Translations under genes and position numbers: made by a program
Shown: positions 41,536 through 52,910 of the stretch, one piece after another
Numbering within the stretch: position 1 is the stretch's first letter
Layout: every line of letters starts with the position of its first letter
The notes under the pieces: generated by a model
The model's database searches: none
What the model was told of the DNA's origin: nothing
The model's input: only the letters and a program-made list of their open reading frames with translations
Origin: Cristatella mucedo
Lineage: Eukaryota; Bryozoa; Phylactolaemata; Cristatellidae
Assembly (NCBI GenBank): GCA_009760855.2
Contig: WPIO01000216.1
Location: 1-64,000, forward strand
Direction: 5' to 3'
Length of the DNA: 64,000 bases

Positions 41536-43655
41536 ATGTGAGATCCTCGTGTACTTGCTATGCAAGCTCTTGCGGAGTCCGTTCACACTGGGCGCTATAT
41601 CTCAGTGACTTGAATTCCGCATCACGTCGCCTAGCTGAGTCAGCTGAAACGATCTGGATGTTACAAGGAGGTCAACCGCGTGTCGCTCGATTACACTCAT
41701 TGATGGACTCGTTATCGTTCCGGTACGTGGAGTAAGTCGAATTGTGATCCATTTTGCCACTGCATTCGTCGGCTCTGTTTGCTTGACAAGCGATCTCAAA
41801 TTGTTCGAACCGCCGTAGTGTCGCCATCGTTTTGGAAGCTGAATTGAGTTTATCAGTGGCTTGTCAAGGGTCTTGACGAACGGCTACTTGGTTAAGACTA
41901 CTATATCAATCGAGTTTTTTCGACAGGCTCGCCTGCTGGGTGCTGCAATAACACTATGTTAGATCGCTGTAAACTCGCTATGCAAGGTCTTACGGAGTCC
42001 GTTCACACTGGGTGCTGTATCTCAGTGTGCTTGAATTCCGCATCACGTCGCCTAGCTGAGTCAACTGAGAGGAGCTGGATGTTACAAGGAGGTCGGCCAT
42101 GTGTCGCTCGATTACACTCATCGATGGACTCGTTATCGTTCCGGTACGTGGAGTAAGTCGAATTGTGATCCATTTTGCCACTGCATTCGTCGGCTCTGTT
42201 TGCTTGACAAGCGATCTCAAAGTGTTCGAACCTCCGTAGTTTCGCCATCGTTTTGGAAGCTAAATTGAATTTACCAGTGGCTTCTCAGGGGTCTCGACGA
42301 ACGGCTACTTTGTTAAATCTACTATAGCAGTCGAGTTTTTCCAACAGTCTCGCCTGCTGGGTGCTGCAATGACACTATGTTAGATCGCTGTAAACTTGCT
42401 ATGCAAAGTCTTGCGCAGTCTTTTCACACTGTGTGTTTTGCATCAGTGTGTTTGAGTTCCGCATCACGTCGCCTAGCTCTGTCAACTGAGAGGAGGTGGA
42501 TGGCACAAGAAGGTCGGCGGAGATTTTCTCGATAACACTCATCGATAAACTTGTCATTGTTCAGGTACGTTGAATTCATTGAATTGTAATCACTATTGCC
42601 ACTGCATCGCTTGGCTGTGTTTGCTTTACAAGCATTTTCAATAGTGTTCGAACCTTTGTAACCTCGCAATCGTTTTAGAAGCTGGAATGAGTTTCACAGT
42701 GGCATCACAGGTGTCTCGACGAACGGCTACTTGGTTAAGACTACTATAGAAGTCGAGTTTTTCCAACACTCTCGACTGCTGAGTGCCGCCATGACATCAT
42801 GTTAGATCGTCGTGTACTTGCTAGGCAAGGTCTTGCGGAGTCCGTTCACACTGGGCGCTATATCTCAGTGACTTGAATTCCGCATCACGTCGCCTAGCTG
42901 AGTCAACTGAGAGGAGCTGGATGTTACAAGGAGGTCGGCCATGTGTCTCTCGATTGCACTCATCGATGAACTCGTTATCGTTCTAGTACGTGGAGTAAGT
43001 CGAATTGTAATCCATTTTGCCACTGCATTCGTCGGCTCTGTTTGCTTGACAAGCGATTTCAAAGATTGCGAACCTCCGTTGTCTCGCCATCGTTTTAGGG
43101 GCTGAATTGAGTTTCCTAGTGACTTGTCAGGGATCTCGACGAACGGCTACTTGGTTAAGACTACTATAGCATTTGAGTTTTTCCGACAGGCTTGCCTGCT
43201 GGGTGCTGCAATGACACTGACACTGTGTTAGATCGTTGTGAAACTTGCTATGCAAGGTCTTGTCTTGCGCAGTCTGTTCACACTGTGTGCTTTACATCCG
43301 TGTCTTTGAATTCCGCATCACGTCGCCTAGCTCTGTCAACTGAGAGGAGGTTGATGGCACATGGGGCTCGGCCGAGACTTTCTTCTCAATTACACTCATC
43401 GATGGACTTGTTATTGTTCAGGTACGTTGAATTCATTGAATTGTAATCACTATTGCCACTGCATTGCTTTGCTGTGTTTACTTGACAGGCGATTTCAATA
43501 GTGGTTGAACCTTCGTAACCTCCCAATTGTTTTAGAAGCTGCAATGAGTTTCACAGTGGCATCATAGGTGTCTCGACAAACGGCTACTTGGTTAAGACTA
43601 CTATAGAAGTCGAATTTTTCCAACACTCTCGACTGCTGAGTGCCGCCATGACATT
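41536..43655. repeat. Five irregular monomers between HOR units 3 and 4
   Basis: Monomer starts are about 41,536, 41,956, 42,377, 42,799 and 43,225. The first has the gtgagatcctcgtgtacttg variant shared with 4,759, 13,148 and 16,441. The second switches from B to A within its first 50 bases. The fourth carries cgctatatctcagtgacttg from the first variant. The fifth is C with short duplications (gacactgacactg, cttgtcttgc, tttcttctc). The four-monomer register is lost here. Confidence 0.8.
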
Positions 43656-45342
43656 ATGTTAGATCGTCGTGTACTTGCTAGGCAAGGTCTTGCGGAGTCC
43701 GTTCACACTGGGTGCTGTATCTCAGTGTGCTTGAATTCCGCATCACGTCGCCTAGCTGAGTCAACTGAGAGGAGCTGGATGTTACAAGGAGGTCGGCCAT
43801 GTGTCGCTCGATTACACTCATCGATGGACTCGTTATCGTTCCGGTACGTGGAGTAAGTCAAATTGTGATCCATTTTGCCACTGCATTCGTCGGCTCTGTT
43901 TGCTTGACAAGCGATCTCAAAGTGTTCGAACCTCCGTAGTGTCGCCATCGTTTTGGAAGCTGAATTGAGTTTATCAGTGGCTTGTCAGGGGTCTTGACGA
44001 ACGGCTACTTGGTTGAGACTACTATAGAAGTCGAATTTTTCCGACAGGCTCGCCTGCTGGGTGCTGCAATGACACTATGTTAGATCGCTGTAAACTCGCT
44101 ATGCAAGGTCTTACGGAGTCTGTTCACACTGTGTGCTTTTACATCAGTGTGTTTGAGTTCCGCATCACATCGCCTAGGTGGGTCAACTTAAAGGAGGTGG
44201 ATGGCACAAGGAGGTCGGCCAAGATTTTCTCGATTTTACTCATCGATAAACTTGTCATTGTTCAGGTACGTTGAATTCATTGAATTGTGAACACTATTGC
44301 TACTGCATTGCTTGGCTGTGTTTGCTTGACAAGCGATTTCAATAGTGTTCGAACCTTTGTAACCTCGCAATCGTTTTAGAAGCTGCAATGAGTTTCACAG
44401 TGGCATGTCAGGTGTCTCGACGAACGGCTACTTGGTTAGGACTACTATAGAAGTCGAGTTTTTCCAACACTCTCGACTGCTGAGTGCCGCCATGACATCA
44501 TGTTAGATCGCTGTAAACTTGCTATGCAAGGTCTTGCGGAGTCCGTTCACACTGGGTGCTGTATCTCAGTGTGCTTGAATTCCGCATCACGTCGCCTAGC
44601 TGAGTCAACTGAGAGGAGCTGGATGTTACAAGGAGGTCGGCCATGTGTCGCTCGATTACACTCATCGATGGACTCGTTATTGTTCTGGTACGTGGAGTAA
44701 GTCGAATTGTAATCCATTTTGCCACTGCATTCGTTGGCTCTGTTTGCTTGACAAGCGATTTCAAAGTGTTCGAACCTCCGTTGTCTAGCCATCGTTTTAA
44801 AAGCTAAATTGAGTTTATCAGTGGCTTGTCAGGGGTCTTGACGAACGGCTACTTTGTTAAATCTACTATAGCAGTCGAGTTTTTCCAACAGTCTCGCCTG
44901 CTGGGGGCTGCAATGACACTGTGTTAGATCGTTGTGAACTTGCAATGCAAGGTCTTGCGCAGTCTGTTCACACTGTGTGCTTTACATCCGTGTCTTTGAA
45001 TTCCGCATCACGTCACCTAGCTCTGTCAACTGAGAGGAGGTTAATGGCACATGGGGCTCGGCCGAGACTTTCTCAATTACACTCATCGATGGACTTGTTA
45101 TTGTTCAGGTACGTTGAATTCATTGAATTGTAATCACTATTGCCACTGCATTGCTTTGCTGTGTTTACTTGACAGGCGATTTCAATAGTGGTTGAACCTT
45201 CGTAACCTCCCAATCGTTTTAGAAGCTGCAATGAGTTTCACAGTGGCATCATAGGTGTCTCGACAAACGGCTACTTGGTTAAGACTACTATAGAAGTCGA
45301 ATTTTTCCAACACTCTCGACTGCTGAGTGCCGCCATGACATT
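43656..45342. repeat. HOR unit 4 (A1-B-A2-C)
   Basis: Monomer starts are 43,656 (A1-like), 44,077 (B), 44,500 (A2 with a B-like start, cgctgtaaacttgctatgc) and 44,921 (C), giving 1,687 bp. The A1 position here has ctgagtcaactgagaggagc, a reversion to the general form. Confidence 0.88.
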
Positions 45343-47030
45343 ATGTTAGATCGTCGTGTACTTGCTAGGCAAGGTCTTGCGGAGTCCGTTCACACTGGGT
45401 GCTGAATCTCAGTGTGCTTGAATTCCGCATCACGTCGCCTAGCTGAGTCAGCTGAAAGGAACTGGATGTTACAAGGAGGTCGGCCGCGTGCCGCTCGATT
45501 ACACTCATCGATGGACTCGTTATCGTTCCGGTACGTGGAGTAAGTCAAATTGTGATCCATTTTGCCACTGCATTCGTCGGCTCTGTTTGCTTGACAAGCG
45601 ATCTCAAAGTGTTCGAACCTCCGTAGTGTCGCCATCGTTTTGGAAGCTGAATTGAGTTTATCAGTGGCTTGTCAGGGGTCTTGACGAACGGCTACTTGGT
45701 TGAGACTACTATAGAAGTCGAATTTTTTTCCGACAGGCTCGCCTGCTGGGTGCTGCAATGACACTATGTTAGATCGCTGTAAACTCGCTATGCAAGGTCT
45801 TACGGAGTCTGTTCACACTGTGTGCTTTTACATCAGTGTGTTTGAGTTCCGCATCACATCGCCTAGGTGGGTCAACTTAAAGGAGGTGGATGGCACAAGG
45901 AGGTCGGCCAAGATTTTCTCGATTTCACTCATCGATAAACTTGTCATTGTTCAGGTACGTTGAATTCATTGAATTGTAAACACTATTGCTACTGCATTAC
46001 TTGGCTGTGTTTGCTTGACAAGCGATTTCAATAGTGTTCGAACCTTTGTAACCTCGCAAACGTTTTAGAAGCTGGAATGAGTTTCACAGTGGCATGTCAG
46101 GTGTCTCGACGAACGGCTACTTGGTTAAGACTACTATAGAAGTCAAATTTTTCCAACACTCTCGACTGCTGAGTGCCGCCATGACATCATGTTAGATCGT
46201 TGTGTAGTTGCTAGGCAAGGTCTTGCGGAGTCCGTTCACACTGGGTGCTGTATCTCAGTGTGGTTGAATTCCGCATCACGTCGCCTAGCTGAGTCAACTG
46301 AGAGGAGCTGGATGTTACAAGGAGGTCGGCCATGTGTCGCTCGATTACACTCATCGATGGACTCGTTATTGTTCTGGTACGTGGAGTAAGTCGAATTGTA
46401 ATCCATTTTGCCACTGCATTCGTCGGCTCTGTTTGCTTGACAAGCGATTTCAAAGTGTTCGAACCTCCGTTGTCTAGCCATCGTTTTAAAAGCTAAATTG
46501 AGTTTATCAGTGGCTTGTCAGGGGTCTTGACGAACGGCTACTTTGTTAAATCTACTATAGCAGTCGAGTTTTTCCAACAGTCTCGCCTGCTGGGGGCTGC
46601 AATGACACTGTGTTAGATCGTTGTGAACTTGCAATGCAAGGTCTTGCGCAGTCTGTTCACACTGTGTGCTTTACATCCGTGTCTTTGAATTCCGCATCAC
46701 GTCACCTAGCTCTGTCAACTGAGAGGAGGTTAATGGCACATGGGGCTCGGCCCAGATTTTCCAGTTACACTCATCGATGGACTTGTTATTGTTCAGGTAC
46801 GTTGAATTCATTGAATTGTAATCACTATTGCCACTGCATTGCTTTGCTGTGTTTACTTGACAGGCGATTTCAATAGTGGTTGAACCTTCGTAACCTCCCA
46901 ATCGTTTTAGAAGCTGCAATGAGTTTCACAGTGGCATCATAGGTGTCTCGACAAACGGCTACTTGGTTAAGACTACTATAGAAGTCGAATTTTTCCAACA
47001 CTCTCGACTGCTGAGTGCCGCCATGACATT
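45343..47030. repeat. HOR unit 5 (A1-B-A2-C)
   Basis: Monomer starts are 45,343 (A1), 45,766 (B), 46,189 (A2) and 46,610 (C), giving 1,688 bp. A short deletion lies in the C monomer near 46,760 (agattttccagttac in place of agactttctcaattac). Confidence 0.9.
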
Positions 47031-48719
47031 ATGTTAGATCGTCGTGTACTTGCTAGGCAAGGTCTTGCGGAGTCCGTTCACACTGGGTGCTGAATCTCAG
47101 TGTGCTTGAATTCCGCATCACGTCGCCTAGCTGAGTCAGCTGAAAGGAACTGGATGTTACAAGGAGGTCGGCCGCGTGCCGCTCGATTACACTCATCGAT
47201 GGACTCGTTATCGTTCCGGTACGTGGAGTAAGTCAAATTGTGATCCATTTTGCCACTGCATTCGTCGGCTCTGTTTGCTTGACAAGCGATCTCAAAGTGT
47301 TCGAACCTCCGTAGTGTCGCCATCGTTTTGGAAGCTGAATTGAGTTTATCAGTGGCTTGTCAGGGGTCTTGACGAACGGCTACTTGGTTGAGACTACTAT
47401 AGAAGTCGAATTTTTCCGACAGGCTCGCCTGCTGGGTGCTGCAATGACACTATGTTAGATCGCTGTAAACTCGCTATGCAAGGTCTTACGGAGTCTGTTC
47501 ACACTGTGTGCTTTTACATCAGTGTGTTTGAGTTCCGCATCACATCGCCTAGGTGGGTCAACTTAAAGGAGGTGGATGGCACAAGGAGGTCGGCCAAGAT
47601 TTTCTCGATTTCACTCATCGATAAACTTGTCATTGTTCAGGTACGTTGAATTCATTGAATTGTAAACACTATTGCTACTGCATTACTTGGCTGTGTTTGC
47701 TTGACAAGCGATTTCAATAGTGTTCGAACCTTTGTAATCTCGCAAACGTTTTAGAAGCTGGAATGAGTTTCACAGTGGCATGTCAGGTGTCTCGACGAAC
47801 GGCTACTTGGTTAAGACTACTATAGAAGTCAAATTTTTTTCCAACACTCTCGACTGCTGAGTGCCGCCATGACATCATGTTAGATCGCTGTAAACTTGCT
47901 ATGCAAGGTCTTGCGGAGTCCGTTCACACTGGGTGCTGTATCTCAGTGTGGTTGAATTCCGCATCACGTCGCCTAGCTGAGTCAACTGAGAGGAGCTGGA
48001 TGTTACAAGGAGGTCGGCCATGTGTCGCTCGATTACACTCATCGATGGACTCGTTTTTGTTCTGGTACGTGGAGTAAGTCGAATTGTAATCCATTTTGCC
48101 ACTGCATTCGTTGGCTCTGTTTGCTTGACAAGCGATTTCAAAGTGTTCGAACCTCCGTTGTCTAGCCATCGTTTTAAAAGCTAAATTGAGTTTATCAGTG
48201 GCTTGTCAGGGGTCTTGACGAACGGCTACTTTGTTAAATCTACTATAGCAGTCGAGTTTTTCCAACAGTCTCGCCTGCTGGGGGCTGCAATGACACTGTG
48301 TTAGATCGTTGTGAACTTGCAATGCAAGGTCTTGCGCAGTCTGTTCACACTGTGTGCTTTACATCCGTGTCTTTGAATTCCGCATCACGTCACCTAGCTC
48401 TGTCAACTGAGAGGAGGTTAATGGCACATGGGGCTCGGCCGAGACTTTCTCAATTACACTCATCGATGGACTTGTTATTGTTCAGGTACGTTGAATTCAT
48501 TGAATTGTAATCACTATTGCCACTGCATTGCTTTGCTGTGTTTACTTGACAGGCGATTTCAATAGTGGTTGAACCTTCGTAACCTCCCAATCGTTTTAGA
48601 AGCTGCAATGAGTTTCACAGTGGCATCATAGGTGTCTCGACAAACGGCTACTTGGTTAAGACTACTATAGAAGTCGAATTTTTCCAACACTCTCGACTGC
48701 TGAGTGCCGCCATGACATT
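47031..48719. repeat. HOR unit 6 (A1-B-A2-C)
   Basis: Monomer starts are 47,031 (A1), 47,452 (B), 47,877 (A2 with a B-like start) and 48,298 (C), giving 1,689 bp. It is very similar to units 4, 5 and 7 and directly adjoins units 5 and 7. Confidence 0.9.
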
Positions 48720-50411
48720 ATGTTAGATCGTCGTGTACTTGCTAGGCAAGGTCTTGCGGAGTCCGTTCACACTGGGTGCTGTATCTCAGTGTGCTTGAAT
48801 TCCGCATCACGTCGCCTAGCTGAGTCAGCTGAAAGGAGCTGGATGTTACAAGGAGGTCGGCCGTGTGCCGCTCGATTACACTCATCGATGGACTCGTTAT
48901 CGTTCCGGTACGTGGAGTAAGTCAAATTGTGATCCATTTTGCCACTGCATTCGTCGGCTCTGTTTGCTTGACAAGCGATCTCAAAGTGTTCGAACCTCCG
49001 TAGTGTCGCCATCGTTTTGGAAGCTGAATTGAGTTTATCAGTGGCTTGTCAGGGGTCTTGACGAACGGCTACTTGGTTAAGACTACTATAGCATTTTAGT
49101 TTTTCAGACAGGCTCGCCTGCTGGGTGCTGCAATGACACTATGTTAGATCGCTGTAAACTCGCTATGCAAGGTCTTGAGGAGTCTTTTCACACTGTGTGC
49201 TTTTACGTCAGTGTGTTTAAGTTACGCATCACATGGCCTAGGTGAGTCAACTAAAAGGAGGTGGATGGCACAAGGAGGTCGGCCAAGATTTTCTCGATTT
49301 CACTCATCGATAAACTTGTCATTGTTCAGGTACGTTGAATTCATTGAATTGTAAACACTATTGCTACTGCATTACTTGGCTGTGTTTGCTTGACAAGCGA
49401 TTTCAATAGTGTTCGAACCTTTGTAACCTCGCAATCGTTTTAGAAGCTGGAATGAGTTTCACAGTGGCATGTCAGGTGTCTCGACGAACGGCTACTTGGT
49501 TAAGACTACTATAGAAGTCAAATTTTTCCAACACTCTCGACTGCTGAGTGCCGCCATGACATCATGTTAGATCGTCGTGTACTTGCTAGGCAAGGTCTTG
49601 CGGAGTCCGTTCACACTGGGTGCTGTATCTCAGTGTGGTTGAATTCCGCATCACGTCGCCTAGCTGAGTCAACTGAGAGGAGCTGGATGTTACAAGGAGG
49701 TCGGCCATGTGTCGCTCGATTACACTCATCGATGGACTCGTTTTTGTTCTGGTACGTGGAGTAAGTCGAATTGTAATCCATTTTGCCACTGCATTCGTCG
49801 GCTCTGTTTGCTTGACAAGCGATTTCAAAGTGTTCGAACCTCCGTTGTCTAGCCATCGTTTTAAAAGCTAAATTGAGTTTATCAGTGGCTTGTCAGGGGT
49901 CTTGACGAACGGCTACTTGGTTGAGACTACTATAGAAGTCGAGTTTTTTTTTTCCAACAGTCTCGCCTGCTGGGGGCTGCAATGACACTGTGTTAGATCG
50001 TTGTGAACTTGCAATGCAAGGTCTTGCGCAGTCTGTTCACACTGTGTGCTTTACATCCGTGTCTTTGAATTCCGCATCACGTCGCCTAGCTCTGTCAACT
50101 GTGAGGAGGTTGATGGCACATGGGGCTCGGCCGAGATTTACTCAATTACACTCATCGATGGACTTGTTATTGTTCAGGTACGTTGAATTCATTGAATTGT
50201 AATCACTATTGCCACTGCATTGCTTTGCTGTGTTTACTTGACAGGCGATTTCAATAGTGGTTGAACCTTCGTAACCTCCCAATCGTTTTAGAACCTGCAA
50301 TGAGTTTCACAGTGGCATCATAGGTGTCTCGACAAACGGCTACTTGGTTAAGACTACTATTGAAGTCGAATTTTTTCAACACTCTCGACTGCTGAGTGCC
50401 GCCATGACATT
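48720..50411. repeat. HOR unit 7 (A1-B-A2-C)
   Basis: Monomer starts are 48,720 (A1), 49,142 (B, with extra substitutions such as cttgaggagtctt), 49,564 (A2) and 49,990 (C), giving 1,692 bp. The T tract in C is lengthened near 49,944. It is the last unit in register before the array edge. Confidence 0.88.
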
Positions 50412-52505
50412 ATGTTAGATCGTCGTGTACTTGCTAGGCAAGGTCTTGCGGAGTCCGTTCACACTGGGTGCTGTATCTCAGTGTGCTTGAATTCCGCATC
50501 ACGTCGCCTAGCTGAGTCAACTGAGAGGAGCTGGATGTTACAAGGAGGTCGGCCATGTGTCGCTCGATTACACTCATCGATGGACTCGTTATTGTTCTGG
50601 TACGTGGAGTAAGTCGAATTGTGATCCATTTTGCCACTGCATTCGTCGGCTCTGTTTGCTTGACAAGCGATCTCAAATTGTTCGAACCGCCGTAGTGTCG
50701 CCATCGTTTTGGAAGCTGAATTGAGTTTATCAGTGGCTTGTCAAGGGTCTTGACGAACGGCTACTTGGTTAAGACTACTATATATATCGAGTTTTTCCGA
50801 CAGGCTCGCCCGTTGGGTGCTGCAATGACACTATGTTAGATCGCTGTGAACTTGCTATGCAAGGTCTTGCGGAGTCTGTTCACACTGTGTGCTTTTACAT
50901 CAGTGTGTTTGAGTTCCGCATCACGTCGCCTTGCTGAGTCAACTGAGAGGAGCTGGATGGCACAAGGCGGTCGGCAGAGATTTTCTCGAATTCATTCATC
51001 GATGGACTTGTTATTGTTTAGGTACGTTGAATTCATTGAATTGTATTCACTATTGCCACTGCATCGCTTGGCTGTGTTTGCTTTACAAGCATTTTCAATA
51101 GTGTTCGAACCTTTGTAACCTCGCAATCGTTTTAGAAGCTGGAATGAGTTTCACAGTGACATCACAGGTGTCTCGACGAACGGCTACTTGGTTAAGACTA
51201 CTATAGAAGTCGAATTTTTCCAACACTCTCGACTGCTGAGTGCCGCCATGACATCATGTTAGATCGTCGTGTACTTGCTAGGCAAGGTCTTGCGGAGTCC
51301 GTTCACACTGGGTGCTGTATCTCAGTGTGCTTGAATTCCGCATCACGTCGCCTAGCTGAGTCAACTGAGAGGAGCTGGATGTTACAAGGAGGTCGGCCAT
51401 GTGTCGCTCGATTACACTCATCGATGGACTCGTTATCGTTCCGGTACGTGGAGTAAGTCGAATTGTAATCCATTTTGCCACTGCATTCGTTGGCTCTGTT
51501 TGCTTGACAAGCGATCTCAAAGTGTTCGAACCTACGTAGTGTCGCCATTGTTTTGGAAGCTAAATTGACTTTATCAGTGGCTTGTCAGGGGTCTCGACGA
51601 ACGGCTACTTGGTTAAGACTACTATAACAGTCGAGTTTTTCCGACAGGCTCGATTGCTAGGTGCTGCAATGACACTATGTTAGATCGCTGTGAACTTGCT
51701 ATGCAAGGTCTTGCGGAGTCTGTTCACACTGTGTGCTTTTACATCAGTGTGTTTGAGTTCCGCATCACGTCGCCTATCTCTGTCATTCGGAGGAGGTGGG
51801 TGGCACATGGAGGTCCGGCGAGATTTTCTGAATTACACTCATAGATGGACTTGTTATTGTTCAGGTACGTTGAATTCATTAAACTGTAATCACTATTGCC
51901 ACTTTATTTCTTGGCTGTGTTTGCTTGACAAGCGATTTCAATAGTGTTGGAACCTTCGTAATCTCGCAATCGTTTTAGAAGCTTGAATCAGTTTCACAGT
52001 GGCATCACAGGTGTCTCGTCGAACGGCTACTTGGTTAAGACTACTATAGAAGTCGAATTTTTCCAACACTCTCGACTGCTGAGTGCCGCCATGACATCAT
52101 GTTAGATCGTCGTGTACTTGCTATGCAAGGTCTTGCGGAGTCCGTTCACACTGGGTGCTGTATCTCAGTGTGCTTGAATTCCGCATCACGTCGCGTAGCT
52201 GAGTCAACTGAGAGGAGCTGGATGTTACAAGGAGGTCGGCCATGCGTCGCTCGATTACACTCATCGATGGACTCGTAATCGTTCCGGTCCGTGGAGTATG
52301 TCGAATTGTAGTCACTTTTGCCTCTGCATTCGTTGGCTCTGTTTGCTTGACAAGCGATCTTAACGTGTTCGAACCTTCGTAGTGTCACCGTCGTTTTGGA
52401 AGCTGAATTGAGTTTATCAGTGGCTTGTCAGGGGTCACGACGAACGGCTACTTGGTTAGGACTACTTTAGCAGTCGAGTTTTTCCGACAGGCTCTCCTGC
52501 TGGGT
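50412..52505. repeat. Terminal satellite monomers at the right array edge
   Basis: Monomers start at about 50,412, 50,835, 51,256, 51,679 and 52,101, the last being incomplete. A-type and B/C-type still alternate, but the A1-B-A2-C order is not kept and substitutions increase slightly toward the edge (for example tgccactttatttc near 51,898). The last recognisable satellite bases are gctctcctgctgggt, ending at about 52,505. Confidence 0.88.
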
Positions 52506-52910
52506 CTTAAGCCAGACTGGAACTTACTAGCAAGGTTTGAGGTTTTGATATATGTGTTCAGCTGGTCCACTACGACCTGTTCGTGTTTCTTTGAAAGGAA
52601 TGGTTGGACGGAGACTGGGCGGTAGTTGCAAAAGTTCTCTTGGTCTACTGTTGCTTTCTTGAGAAGTGGCCTGACTACAGCTTTTTTGAAAGGTGCTTGG
52701 ACATGACCTGAGGCTATTGACATATTAATTATGTTAGTTATTCATGGCAGCAGCAGATCATGGCAATGTAGGAGCAGGACAGTGGGAATAGGGTCCAGAG
52801 GATTTGTTGTCTTCTTTGATTGAGATACGAACTTCTGGACTAAATCGCTAGTGACCTGGTTAAATGTAAACATTGATGTGTTAAAATGACCAATGAAGCC
52901 TTATGCTCCC
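52506..52910 (-). mobile_element. LINE fragment (L2/CR1/Rex1-like), N-terminal reverse transcriptase part
   Basis: Read on the minus strand from about 52,885 to 52,506, the frame gives the order typical of L2/CR1/Rex1 reverse transcriptases: DPIPTVLL, then FKKAVVRPLLKK, NYRPVSVQPFLSK, and finally KFQSGLRP at the satellite edge. One in-frame stop lies at about 52,744 (LLLP-stop). The element is cut at the array border, just before the region where the catalytic LDxxxAFDT block would be expected. It is a dead remnant, with no catalytic palm motif and no 3' tail. The clade name rests on motif resemblance only; the L2/CR1/Rex1 group as a whole is the safer call. Confidence 0.85.

Larger units (their letters stand above)
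1..52505. repeat. Satellite array, ~422-bp monomer, whole extent
   Basis: The whole stretch is built from head-to-tail copies of one monomer. The anchor cgaacggctacttggttaag, or a close variant, starts at 1,272, 1,693 and 2,114 (spacing 421) and recurs at about this distance throughout. Other constant blocks are tgttagatcg, gtccgttcacactg, ccgcatcacgtcgcctag, acactcatcgatggac and tgccactgcatt. The array is already mid-monomer at position 1, so it continues to the left, and it ends at about 52,505. At this spacing it holds roughly 120 monomers. Short open frames occur in three or more overlapping frames on both strands of each monomer, which fits a non-coding repeat with few stops rather than a gene. 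Confidence 0.97.
32480..52505. repeat. Satellite zone 3: homogeneous array with four-monomer higher-order repeat
   Basis: Spacing of the tgttagatcg block is nearly constant at 421-424 bp (for example 33,934, 34,357, 34,778, 35,202, 35,624). Two classes alternate: class A is preceded by ctgagtgccgccatgaca, and class B/C by tgggtgctgcaatgaca (or tgggggctgcaatgaca). Class A splits into A1 (often gtcagctgaaaggaactgg and gtcaaattgtgatcc) and A2 (gtggttgaattcc, gttattgttctgg, gttgtctagccatcg). B carries tgtaaactcgctatgc and tcaacttaaaggagg. C carries gtgaacttgcaatgc and tagctctgtcaactg. The order A1-B-A2-C repeats at about 1,689 bp. Confidence 0.93.

Noticed and set aside
46-52388. Dozens of 60-100-codon frames on both strands with near-identical products such as MLDRRVLARQGLAES and CQANRADECSGKMD
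   Set aside because: They recur once per satellite monomer in several overlapping frames on both strands and break wherever an indel occurs. They reflect a low-stop repeat and not a gene family.
32480-52505. Pol III promoter inside the satellite (A-box-like tagctgagtcaac and B-box-like tgttcgaacc)
   Set aside because: The A box lacks the final GG and the two boxes lie about 170 bp apart, much more than in tRNA or SINE promoters. Treated as coincidence.
32480-52505. CENP-B box (TTCG, then A, then CGGG pattern)
   Set aside because: Candidate TTCG sites such as gttcgaacctccg do not fit the required spacing or the CGGG part. No box was found by eye.
1-52505. Canonical 5' splice site caggtacgt repeated in B/C monomers
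   Set aside because: It recurs with every monomer but has no associated exon or acceptor. It is simply part of the repeat sequence.
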